Source: an uncultured Lachnospiraceae bacterium (GTDB lineage: Bacteria > Bacillota > Clostridia > Lachnospirales > Lachnospiraceae). From it: a stretch of 38,843 nt of DNA. Made by a program: the position numbers and the translations under genes. Location of the stretch: assembly GCA_910583965.1 (NCBI GenBank), contig CAJUAE010000024.1, positions 1 through 38,843 of the forward strand. The letters are read 5' to 3'. The notes beneath the pieces were generated by a model. That model ran no database searches. It was not told the DNA's origin and saw only the letters and a list, made by a program, of their open reading frames with translations. Below, one piece after another: positions 1-7,378 of this stretch. Numbering within the stretch: position 1 is the stretch's first letter; the number at the start of each line of letters is the position of its first letter.

Positions 1-628
1 AGAAAATTTTGAGGTTGTGACTGCTTATGATGGAAAGAGCGCATGTGAAAAGTTTTTTGCGGACGAGTACAGCATTGTATTATTAGATTTGATGATTCCT
101 AAGATGAGCGGAATGGAAGTTATGAAGACGATCAGAGCATCTAGCACAGTACCAATCATGATTCTATCTGCAAAAGATACCGATTCGGATAAGACGCTTG
201 GGCTTGGACTTGGGGCAGATGATTATGTTACTAAGCCGTTTTCTGTCACAGAAGTACTTGCCAGAATTAAGGCAAATATTAGAAGAAATACACAGTATAC
301 AGTTGCTGCTACTATAGATGACAATATTATTACAAAAGGAGAGCTTGTACTCAATACAGGTGATTATTCTGTGATGAAAAATGGAGAACCAATTGAGTTG
401 ACCGCAAAAGAATTTGAAATTTTAAAGCTTTTGATGAAAAATCCAAAAAAAGTTTATACAAAGGAGCAGATGTATTCACAGATATGGAATGATGCCTATA
501 TGGGAGATGAGAATGCGGTTAATGTTCATATTAGTAGATTGCGTAATAAAATTGAGGATAATCCCCGCGATCCAAAGTATGTCGTTACCGTATGGGGAAT
601 TGGATATAAACTAGGAGAAGGGAAATGA
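1..628 (+). CDS. OmpR-family response regulator (5' partial)
   Basis: DNA-binding response regulator cut by the left edge. The open frame is read from base 2, so the true start lies outside the window; the GTG at 17 is only an internal valine. The visible part has the phosphoacceptor aspartate in LLDLMIPKMSG, the conserved T/S stretch (MILSAKD) and the lysine of VTKPF, which together mark a CheY-like receiver. A C-terminal winged helix (TAKEFEILKLL, then NVHISRLRNKI and VWGIGYKL) places it in the OmpR/PhoB class. Its stop overlaps the kinase start by 4 bp (ATGA), so the two are translationally coupled and the kinase is its probable partner. The target genes cannot be told from the window. Confidence 0.95.
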   Translation, partial: ENFEVVTAYDGKSACEKFFADEYSIVLLDLMIPKMSGMEVMKTIRASSTVPIMILSAKDTDSDKTLGLGLGADDYVTKPFSVTEVLARIKANIRRNTQYTVAATIDDNIITKGELVLNTGDYSVMKNGEPIELTAKEFEILKLLMKNPKKVYTKEQMYSQIWNDAYMGDENAVNVHISRLRNKIEDNPRDPKYVVTVWGIGYKLGEGK

Positions 629-1497
629 ATAGAGGAACACAGGCAAAGTTAAGAGAAATTACTCAGAAGCTATCTGACATTTTAGAACAGGATACCGACG
701 AGCAAGTGATGGTTTTTACGGATAACAAGGTGCTGATGGATTTGTGTGGACAAATTAATTTATTGCTGTTGGACAGACAAAAGATGAAAGCTGATTTCCG
801 AAAGCAAGAAATTGCATCTAAAAAAATGCTTTCAAATATTTCTCATGATATCAAGACGCCCCTCACTGTGATTTTGGGGTATTTGGAAATTATGCGACTA
901 AGTAATTGTGAAGATACAATGCTGCAAAAGGTGGAGACAAAGGCAAAACAGGTTATGGATTTGATTGACCAGTTTTTTACACTAGCAAAGCTGGAAGCTG
1001 GGGATAAAAATATTGAGAAGGTAAAAATAAACATCAGTGAATTATGCAAAGAAAATATACTTGTCTATTATGAGTTGTTGATGCAAAAGGATTTTACAGT
1101 GGATATTGTTATTCCAGAACAGGCAATTTTTGTGCAGGGTGACAAGGAATCTATCGACCGAATCTTGTGTAATTTGTTGTCAAATGCGATATGCTATGGT
1201 AGTGATGGCAAGTATATTGGGCTTTTTTTGTGGGAAGAAGATGATTTTGTCTATATTGATGTGATTGATAGGGGAAAAGGGATAGAAAAACAGTTTGCAG
1301 TTAGTGTATTTGAACGACTTTATACAATGGAGGATTCCCGCAATCGCAGCATACAAGGAAATGGTTTAGGGCTTACGATTGCTAGAAATCTTGCTAGGCA
1401 GATGGGGGGTGATATTTTGCTTCAAAGCGAACCAGAAGTACAAACTATATTTACTGTAAAGTTACAGAGATATTTGGACTATTATAAGAAACTGTAA
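625..1497 (+). CDS. Soluble sensor histidine kinase (no transmembrane segment)
   Basis: Histidine kinase of 290 residues, the partner of the upstream response regulator (ATGA overlap, with a purine-rich AGGAGAAGGG just before the ATG). The dimerisation/phosphoacceptor motif NISHDIKTPL puts the acceptor at His74. The ATPase domain shows an N-box (NLLSNA, Asn187), a G1 box (DRGKGI) and a G2 box (GNGLGL). The first ~60 residues are charged and contain no hydrophobic stretch long enough to cross a membrane, so the kinase should be cytosolic, or rely on a membrane partner for sensing. Kinases of this short type are known in Firmicutes two-component systems that work with transporters; no such transporter is adjacent here. 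The signal is unknown. Confidence 0.93.
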   Translation: MNRGTQAKLREITQKLSDILEQDTDEQVMVFTDNKVLMDLCGQINLLLLDRQKMKADFRKQEIASKKMLSNISHDIKTPLTVILGYLEIMRLSNCEDTMLQKVETKAKQVMDLIDQFFTLAKLEAGDKNIEKVKINISELCKENILVYYELLMQKDFTVDIVIPEQAIFVQGDKESIDRILCNLLSNAICYGSDGKYIGLFLWEEDDFVYIDVIDRGKGIEKQFAVSVFERLYTMEDSRNRSIQGNGLGLTIARNLARQMGGDILLQSEPEVQTIFTVKLQRYLDYYKKL

Positions 1498-1533
1498 AAA
1501 ATAAATTTTTTGATAGATATTGAATGTAAAATG

Positions 1534-1568
1534 AGGCATTTATTCAGAAACTGATAGAACAAATGCCT
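1534..1568. terminator. Hairpin between converging genes
   Basis: An 8-bp stem (AGGCATTT/AAATGCCT, 1534-1541 with 1561-1568) encloses a small inner stem (TCAG/CTGA). It lies between the kinase stop and the end of the converging SUKH gene, where a shared terminator is expected. Neither side has a convincing T-run, so termination is only a guess. Confidence 0.4.
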
Positions 1569-1596
1569 AAATAGAAATAAAAAGCTTAGAATCGTT

Positions 1597-2283
1597 TCAT
1601 TTACAGCCGTTTTCATTTAAATATTTTTTAATTTCCTGATAATATTCAAATCCATACTCATTATAAAAAATGGTAACTTCTGTGCTATATGCGTAATTAA
1701 AACGAACATAACCGCCCATACGATATAAAAATACTTTACATATATATTCATTTTCAATTAGATAATCATATTGAAATGCTGCTTTGAATCGTTTAGACAA
1801 ACCATGCAAATTATGCTGATAATACTTTAGAAATAAATGTTTGGCTCCTGTGGGTTCAAAGTAATTGTCCAGTGCTTCATCATAAAGGGCATATCCTATT
1901 TTACATATGGTAGAGAGGAACGGTTCATTGCTATATGGGAAAAATTCTATCATATCAGAATGCCTAGGCAATAAAATGTATCCGTTGAGCGTTCGATGGA
2001 TGGCGATATAATCACCATCAATACTATTTCCAATCACAACACATTCTTCTATTTGTTCTTGTGTAATAGGAGCAGTTTCATATTGCCAGAAATCATATTG
2101 TGAATAATTGTTCAAAATATGAAAATCAGGTAAATTGATGCAAATTACGCCGCTATATGTTCCATCACCATAGGTTTTCATAAAATCACGATATGGACGT
2201 GGCAGTTTTAAATTTCCTTGGCGTTCATATGATATAAGCTCCTGTTCACTTAGTAACTTTAATTGTGTAGATGTACAGTACAT
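1597..2283 (-). CDS. SUKH (SMI1/KNR4-type) family protein
   Basis: Protein of 228 residues with the front-end pattern of the SMI1/KNR4 (SUKH) superfamily: an N-terminal helix, then LKLPRPYRDFMKTYGDG, VICINLPDF, IGNSIDGDYIAIH and an acidic-aromatic FFPYSNEPF segment. The start at 2283 has GGAG seven bases upstream. Family knowledge: bacterial SUKH proteins often act as immunity proteins against nuclease or deaminase toxins, and others are housekeeping proteins. No polymorphic toxin lies next to it, so an immunity role is not shown. It has its own promoter (2341-2368). It is a single gene opposite to all its neighbours, in a locus that also holds a decayed regulator, which would suit recent gain or rearrangement. 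Confidence 0.75.
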   Translation of the reverse strand: MYCTSTQLKLLSEQELISYERQGNLKLPRPYRDFMKTYGDGTYSGVICINLPDFHILNNYSQYDFWQYETAPITQEQIEECVVIGNSIDGDYIAIHRTLNGYILLPRHSDMIEFFPYSNEPFLSTICKIGYALYDEALDNYFEPTGAKHLFLKYYQHNLHGLSKRFKAAFQYDYLIENEYICKVFLYRMGGYVRFNYAYSTEVTIFYNEYGFEYYQEIKKYLNENGCK

Positions 2284-2340
2284 AAGAAATCTCCAGTTCT
2301 GTTTTATCTTTTAAAAATGATAGTGCTTTAATATAGGTTT

Positions 2341-2368
2341 ATTATAACACATCTAATATAGGTTACAA
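2341..2368 (-). promoter_or_regulatory. Sigma-A promoter of the SUKH gene with flanking direct repeats
   Basis: Read on the minus strand: -35 TTGTAA (2363-2368), 16-bp spacer, -10 TATAAT (2341-2346), about 60 bp upstream of the start at 2283. An 11-bp direct repeat, TAATATAGGTT on the plus strand, occurs at 2329-2339 and 2354-2364, one copy on each side of the -10 element and 25 bp apart. That arrangement suits a repressor operator. Confidence 0.6.
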
Positions 2369-2550
2369 GTTCGTTTTTACAAGATAGAATATATATTTTG
2401 TAAGAATATGATTCTAGTATGAAGGCGATTTTGTGTGGCAAAACGCTGTATACCATTTCAAATGTTATTAAGTGTGGAGCTTAACTATGAATAAATAGTA
2501 ATGGTTATAAAGGTCAAAATCCGTAAATATAGAGATCTTATTTATTGTAA
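2369..2550. other. Non-coding gap between SUKH promoter and AraC remnant
   Basis: About 180 bp with no supported gene and stops in all useful frames. The in-frame homology of the AraC remnant starts abruptly at about 2554, just after a TAA at 2548, so the 5' breakpoint of that decayed gene is here. I see no structured RNA, tRNA or terminator. Confidence 0.4.
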
Positions 2551-2931
2551 GGAAATAAAGCATTTATTCGGTTTCACGGAAATTCGCCATCGGCGGTTCG
2601 CAGAGACAAAATTATGCTTAAGGCATTTGCACCCTTGAAATTAACAATATCGTTGAAAGGTGGTTATGCAATGGATTACAGAATTACGTACAAAGAGGCT
2701 TTTACCGTTCTAGCGGCGTCAAAGACATTTGATTATGAAAATGCAAAGAAAGAGGTTCCAGCATTTTGGCGGGAACATTATGCTTCTGGAGCAGGAAAGT
2801 ATGTGTGTGGAATGTTTGGTATTAATATTGACCCACAGATGGGAGACGAGCAATTTGAATATCTGATTGCGGACATTTGTAACGATACTACTGAATGGTA
2901 TCAGAAAGTGAGAAAATACTATTATGAATAA
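2551..2931 (+). pseudogene. Truncated AraC-family regulator with partial GyrI-like domain
   Basis: Read continuously from 2551, this frame encodes KAFIRFHGNSPSAVRR (the end of an AraC second helix-turn-helix), a linker LKAFAPLKLTISLKGG, and then a GyrI-like effector domain starting MDYRITYKEAF. Such regulators normally have about 95 residues of HTH before this point and about 150 residues of GyrI-like domain after it. Here nearly all of the HTH is missing and the effector half breaks off after FEYLIADIC, ending in an unrelated-looking EWYQKVRKYYYE. A shorter product (86 aa) could still start at ATG 2671, which has a good AAAGGTGG seven bases upstream. It runs 8 bp into the ADP-ribosylglycohydrolase gene. 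I read it as a decayed regulator, possibly still expressed as a ligand-binding fragment. Confidence 0.75.
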
Positions 2932-3880
2932 TTTTCATAAATATGATAAAATAAAAGGCGGCCTGTATGGGTTATTGATTGGCGATGCACTAGGTGTTCC
3001 ATATGAATTTTATTCTGCAGATCAAATTCCATCTTATGAAGAAATTGAGATGCAGCCGCCATTTGGATTTCAAAGAGCACATTCTAATATTAAATCAGGT
3101 ACGTGGTCAGATGATGGGGCACAAGCACTTTGTCTCTTGGATAGTTTTATAAGTTGTGGTTCATTTGAGTTGAAAGATTTTGCGGACAGATTGTTGGCGT
3201 GGTATTTGGAAGGAAAGTGGGCAGTGGATGGCATAGTCTTTGATGTTGGAATACAGACAGGCGAGGCACTAAATGCGTATAGAACTGGAAAAGTGATAGA
3301 GGAATGTGGTTTATTGCGTCCAAATGGCAAGGGAAATGGTGCACTTATGCGTGTGCTGCCGCTTGCACTTTGTCATAAGGGAACGGATAAAGAGTTGGTA
3401 TTGGATGCACATGCACAATGTTTAATTACACATGGAAATCTGTGCAATCAAGTATGTTGTGCATTGTATTGCTTGGTAGCGCGTTTTTTATTAAGCGGGG
3501 TGGCGTTTTCGTCAGCGCTTGCGAATGCAATTGCAATTTTGAGAGAAATTTATAAAATGATGCCAGATTATGAACAAGAGTTTGAATGGAGTGTGCGACC
3601 AGATGAACCATGGATTGGAAATGGTTCTGGGTATGTGGTCGACTGTTTACGCAGCGCATTTATGATTATGGAAGTTGCATCAAATTATGAGGATGCAGTG
3701 AAACGTGCTATTATGCTTGGTAATGACACAGATACAACGGCATGTGTCACAGGTGGGCTTGCTGGTATTGCATTTGGATTTGATAACATTCCCCAACGCT
3801 GGTACAAGAAGCTGCGGGGAAAAGATACACAATTCCATATTCTTTTGGAAAGAGTTTTGAATAACGAAAATTACAGATAG
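2924..3880 (+). CDS. ADP-ribosylglycohydrolase (DraG/ARH family)
   Basis: DraG-type hydrolase of 318 residues that removes ADP-ribose from proteins or small molecules using a two-metal (Mg or Mn) centre. The all-helical family motifs are in order: GLLIGDALGVPYEF (14-28), the metal ligands of TWSDDGAQ (Ser62, Asp63, Asp64), and GNDTDTTA near the C-terminus (Asp268, Asp270, Thr271). The catalytic set looks intact and the length is normal. Its ATG overlaps the end of the AraC-remnant frame and only a weak Shine-Dalgarno-like AAGTGAG precedes it, so expression may depend on translation of the remnant. The substrate is unknown. Relatives in Clostridia are often stand-alone or sit beside ADP-ribosylation cassettes; no ADP-ribosyltransferase is visible here. 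Confidence 0.9.
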   Translation: MNNFHKYDKIKGGLYGLLIGDALGVPYEFYSADQIPSYEEIEMQPPFGFQRAHSNIKSGTWSDDGAQALCLLDSFISCGSFELKDFADRLLAWYLEGKWAVDGIVFDVGIQTGEALNAYRTGKVIEECGLLRPNGKGNGALMRVLPLALCHKGTDKELVLDAHAQCLITHGNLCNQVCCALYCLVARFLLSGVAFSSALANAIAILREIYKMMPDYEQEFEWSVRPDEPWIGNGSGYVVDCLRSAFMIMEVASNYEDAVKRAIMLGNDTDTTACVTGGLAGIAFGFDNIPQRWYKKLRGKDTQFHILLERVLNNENYR

Positions 3881-4015
3881 AATGGAGTAGATTACTTCTC
3901 TTATATCTTGGCAAAGGATTATAAAAGAACGATACTAGTGACAAAAGCTTATAAAATAGCTTTAAAAATTCAAATATAAACACAAAATTTAAATAAATCT
4001 TAAACATTTACCTAA

Positions 4016-4044
4016 TTGGAACTTAATAAAATATTGTTTATACT
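4016..4044 (+). promoter_or_regulatory. Sigma-A promoter of the second two-component operon
   Basis: -35 TTGGAA (4016-4021), 17-bp spacer, -10 TATACT (4039-4044), about 35 bp upstream of the ribosome binding site of the response regulator starting at 4085. Confidence 0.65.
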
Positions 4045-4084
4045 TTTTTTGTAGATAAAGAACTGGAAATTGGGGAGAGAAAAA

Positions 4085-4798
4085 ATGTACAATGTACTGG
4101 TATGTGATGATGAGAAAGATATTGTGTCAGCGTTAAGAATTTATCTGACAACAGAAGGGTATCAGGTGTATGAAGCCTACAATGGGAAGGAGGCTTTGGA
4201 GGTGCTTTCGCGAGAGGAAATCCATCTGGTACTTATGGATATCATGATGCCAGTGATGGATGGTATTACAGCTATGGCAAAGTTGCGAGAGCAGAGCAAT
4301 GTACCTGTTATTATGCTGACTGCTAAGAGTGAGGATACAGATAAAGTTTTGGGTCTCAATATCGGTGCGGATGACTATGTAACAAAACCATTTAATCCAG
4401 TGGAACTTCAGGCGCGAGTGAAATCTCAGCTAAGACGATATATGCAGCTTGGCAGCAGAGTGATGCCAGAGGAGAGCGATCTATTGACGATTGGAGGCAT
4501 TACATTAGATGATCGCACAAAGGAAGTGACACTTGATGGCGAAAAAGCAGCATTGACACCAACGGAGTATGATATTTTGAAGTTTCTCATGAAAAATCCA
4601 GGAAAAGTTTATTCTCCGGCGCAAATTTATGCCGCTGTTTGGAATGACAGTCCCTTTGGCACAGAAAATACGGTGGCAGTTCATATCAGACATTTACGGG
4701 AAAAGTTGGAGTATGATCCAGCAGAACCAAGGTATTTGAAGTCAGTCTGGGGACGGGGTTACAAGTTAGAAACAGAAAAAGGAAAAGGTGGCGTTTAA
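4085..4798 (+). CDS. OmpR/PhoB-family response regulator
   Basis: Complete response regulator of 237 residues. I chose ATG 4085, which has GGGGAGAG about five bases upstream, over the TTG at 4070. The receiver shows the acidic pair (VCDDEKD), the phosphoacceptor aspartate in LVLMDIMMPVMDG, the T/S site (MLTAKSED) and the lysine of VTKPFNP. The winged-helix output domain has LTPTEYDILKFL, HIRHLREKLE and VWGRGYKLE. One base separates its stop from the preferred start of the sensor kinase, so the two form an operon under the promoter at 4016-4044. The regulon is unknown; a strong separate promoter just after the kinase gene makes the DUF5722/GGDEF pair a possible target, but nothing in the sequence proves it. 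Confidence 0.95.
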   Translation: MYNVLVCDDEKDIVSALRIYLTTEGYQVYEAYNGKEALEVLSREEIHLVLMDIMMPVMDGITAMAKLREQSNVPVIMLTAKSEDTDKVLGLNIGADDYVTKPFNPVELQARVKSQLRRYMQLGSRVMPEESDLLTIGGITLDDRTKEVTLDGEKAALTPTEYDILKFLMKNPGKVYSPAQIYAAVWNDSPFGTENTVAVHIRHLREKLEYDPAEPRYLKSVWGRGYKLETEKGKGGV

Positions 4799-4799
4799 G

Positions 4800-7307
4800 G
4801 TGAAAAAATTAAGGGAGTTTTTGTTGGCAAAATTGATTGCAAGGATACTTTTTGTTGCCTCAGGGATAGGGTGTGTTTTGCTAGGAATATGTTTTTTTAT
4901 TGGAGTGTCTGAAAATTTAACAGATAAGACACGTTACGAAGTGTTAAAAAACGTTTATGAGAATATTAATGAAAGGTATTCCATGGAGGCAGCAAAGCAT
5001 TTCATTGCTGGCAAAAGTCACTATAAAGAGTATTTAAGAGAAAATAATTTTAAATATGGTATAATAAAATCAGATAATCTTGATAAGATTGATTTTCGCG
5101 AACACAACTCTTATCAGGAAACAAACATGACAGATGACGAACTTGCCACAGTGGAACCAGAACAGCTATATTTGTGTAAGATTGTAAAAGATGGTAATGG
5201 TTTTTTGAATAATATAGAAACAGGATATTATAAAAGCGATATGAATAATGATGTGCTTGACGAAAAGAATGCTGTACAGTTGCAGTATTATTATGCAGAT
5301 AGAATCTGTTATGATTTAGCAAAAGGAATTATTTATTATCGCGCAGAAGGCAATTATTATCCTGTGCAAAACGTCTCTCTCTGTTATGAAGTACAGAATA
5401 AACAGACAGTTTATAATTATGTTTATGATTTTACCAATAAAGTTTATCAGCTTATTAGTAAAAACGCTGTGGAAAATATACCATGGGTAGAAGAACCGAT
5501 AACAGAGTCCAGTGTTTTTGATAAGATACAAGATACCGATCCTTTGGTGGCGGAAATTCTTGGTGAGCCAGGGAACTTTGTAAATTTGGCTGATTTAAAT
5601 AATACGATATTTAGTTATCATAATTGGGGAACAATCCTTTTGGATAATATTAGAAGTATCCGTGGTGATGAACTTACAATAATTGACTCTAATAGTTTAT
5701 CTGGCAGTCTTTTTATCAATCAGCCCCAATATTATTTGAATGAAGACTTTACGCTGGTTGTTGAGGAAGAAGTTTCAATGGAGAATTATTGGGTTGTGTC
5801 TATCGTTCCGAATTTTGTTCTAGCAAGTATTATGAACAACGAATATAGTCAAAAAGGGTGGATTGTTCAATTTTATTTTGATATGACAGACACAAATTTT
5901 GCACAGAGACTTGGCGGCAACATCTTTGTAATGATATTGTCATTTGCTTTTCTAATTTATGCAGCTGGACATCGCAGAGGAGTGAATGGAGTTGTGCTTA
6001 CACTGTTTGACAGGATTCCAATCGATATATTTAGTATCATTATCTTTATTGTGGAAATGGTATTGGTTTTTATGTTAATGTATACTATGAATATGACTGA
6101 ACTACCCAAATATGTGCTCGCTTGTATAGGATTGCTGATAGCGTTTGGTGTGATAATGGCAGCGATTGCACTTGAATATATACTCAGCTTATGTGTACGT
6201 TTAAAAGCAGGTAAATGGTGGCGAAATAGTATCTGCTATCAAGTCTATCATTGGTGTTGTGATGGTTTTGTATATCTTTTAAAAAATGTGACTTTGATCT
6301 GGAAGACAATTTTTATATTTGGAGTTATTTCTGTCGTTGAGTTTTTCATTCTGATAATTTTTAGTAAAAATGTAATTTATCAATTCTGGCTTATAGAAAA
6401 AGTGATTTTCTGTGTTGTTCTATGTCTATTAGTAGTTCAGTTTTATACATTACAAAAAGCAAGTCAAAATATGGCGGAGGGAAATCTATTATATAAGATT
6501 GATGTTGGTAAAATGTTTTGGGAATGTAAAAAACATGGAGAAAATCTAAATCGAATTAATGAGGGTATGTCAAGGGCTGTTGACGAGCGCATAAGAAGTG
6601 AACGTCTTAAAACAGAGCTGATTACAAACGTATCACATGATATTAAGACACCACTCACTTCAATTATTAACTATGTGGATTTGCTCTCGAAGGAAGAATT
6701 GCACAATGATAAGGCAGCAGAGTATCTCGAAGTGCTTGACAGACAGTCTTCCAAATTAAAAAAATTAATTGAAGACTTGGTGGAGGCTTCCAAGGCTTCT
6801 TCTGGAAATATGTCTGTTGATAGTCAACAGCTTGAGGCAGGCGTTTTCTTGGCACAAACAGTGGGAGAATTTGAGGAAAAGCTTAAGGCAGCGGGATTGG
6901 AATTAATTGTCAGTAAGCTTGAGGAAAAAGTTTATATTATGGCAGATGGAAGACATGTATGGCGCGTTATTGACAATTTAATGAACAATATCTGTAAATA
7001 TGCACAGCCTGGATCAAGAGTATATATCAATTTAGAAGCTACGAATATGCTTGTGAACATTACATTTCGGAATATTTCTAAATTCCCATTGAACATTAGT
7101 GGGGAGGAATTGATGGAACGATTTGTACGAGGCGATAAATCTCGCAACACAGAGGGACATGGACTTGGTCTTTCTATAGCGCAAAGTTTGATGAAACTCA
7201 ATGAAGGAGATATGAAAATTGTTGTAGATGGAGATTTATTTAAAGTAATATTAGTGTTTGATAGACATTTAGTAAATTTGGAGGAGAGTGAATATTCATT
7301 GACGTAG
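4800..7307 (+). CDS. Polytopic membrane sensor histidine kinase
   Basis: Sensor kinase of 835 residues paired with the response regulator above. I prefer GTG 4800, with AAAGGTGG about eight bases upstream, to the GTG at 4788. Layout: one N-terminal membrane helix (about 8-38), a large outside domain (about 39-372) with no family I recognise, then a block of five hydrophobic helices (about 373-391, 406-430, 437-466, 499-522, 529-550). A HAMP-like linker follows, then the phosphoacceptor His613 in NVSHDIKTPL and an ATPase domain with an N-box (NLMNNI) and a G2 box (GHGLGL). The multi-helix block between sensor and kinase is unlike the usual two-helix design. The last codons overlap the -35 region of the next promoter. 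Confidence 0.92.
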   Translation: MKKLREFLLAKLIARILFVASGIGCVLLGICFFIGVSENLTDKTRYEVLKNVYENINERYSMEAAKHFIAGKSHYKEYLRENNFKYGIIKSDNLDKIDFREHNSYQETNMTDDELATVEPEQLYLCKIVKDGNGFLNNIETGYYKSDMNNDVLDEKNAVQLQYYYADRICYDLAKGIIYYRAEGNYYPVQNVSLCYEVQNKQTVYNYVYDFTNKVYQLISKNAVENIPWVEEPITESSVFDKIQDTDPLVAEILGEPGNFVNLADLNNTIFSYHNWGTILLDNIRSIRGDELTIIDSNSLSGSLFINQPQYYLNEDFTLVVEEEVSMENYWVVSIVPNFVLASIMNNEYSQKGWIVQFYFDMTDTNFAQRLGGNIFVMILSFAFLIYAAGHRRGVNGVVLTLFDRIPIDIFSIIIFIVEMVLVFMLMYTMNMTELPKYVLACIGLLIAFGVIMAAIALEYILSLCVRLKAGKWWRNSICYQVYHWCCDGFVYLLKNVTLIWKTIFIFGVISVVEFFILIIFSKNVIYQFWLIEKVIFCVVLCLLVVQFYTLQKASQNMAEGNLLYKIDVGKMFWECKKHGENLNRINEGMSRAVDERIRSERLKTELITNVSHDIKTPLTSIINYVDLLSKEELHNDKAAEYLEVLDRQSSKLKKLIEDLVEASKASSGNMSVDSQQLEAGVFLAQTVGEFEEKLKAAGLELIVSKLEEKVYIMADGRHVWRVIDNLMNNICKYAQPGSRVYINLEATNMLVNITFRNISKFPLNISGEELMERFVRGDKSRNTEGHGLGLSIAQSLMKLNEGDMKIVVDGDLFKVILVFDRHLVNLEESEYSLT

Positions 7308-7327
7308 AAGTAATGGTTTGGTATAAT
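7299..7327 (+). promoter_or_regulatory. Near-consensus sigma-A promoter for the DUF5722/GGDEF pair
   Basis: -35 TTGACG (7299-7304), 17-bp spacer, -10 TATAAT (7322-7327). It overlaps the stop of the sensor kinase and lies about 50 bp before the start at 7379. It is among the closest to consensus in the window and makes the downstream pair an independent transcription unit. Confidence 0.75.
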
Positions 7328-7378
7328 GGGAATGGTTTTGATGAAAAGGTTACCAAATGATTATAAAGGATGTATACA

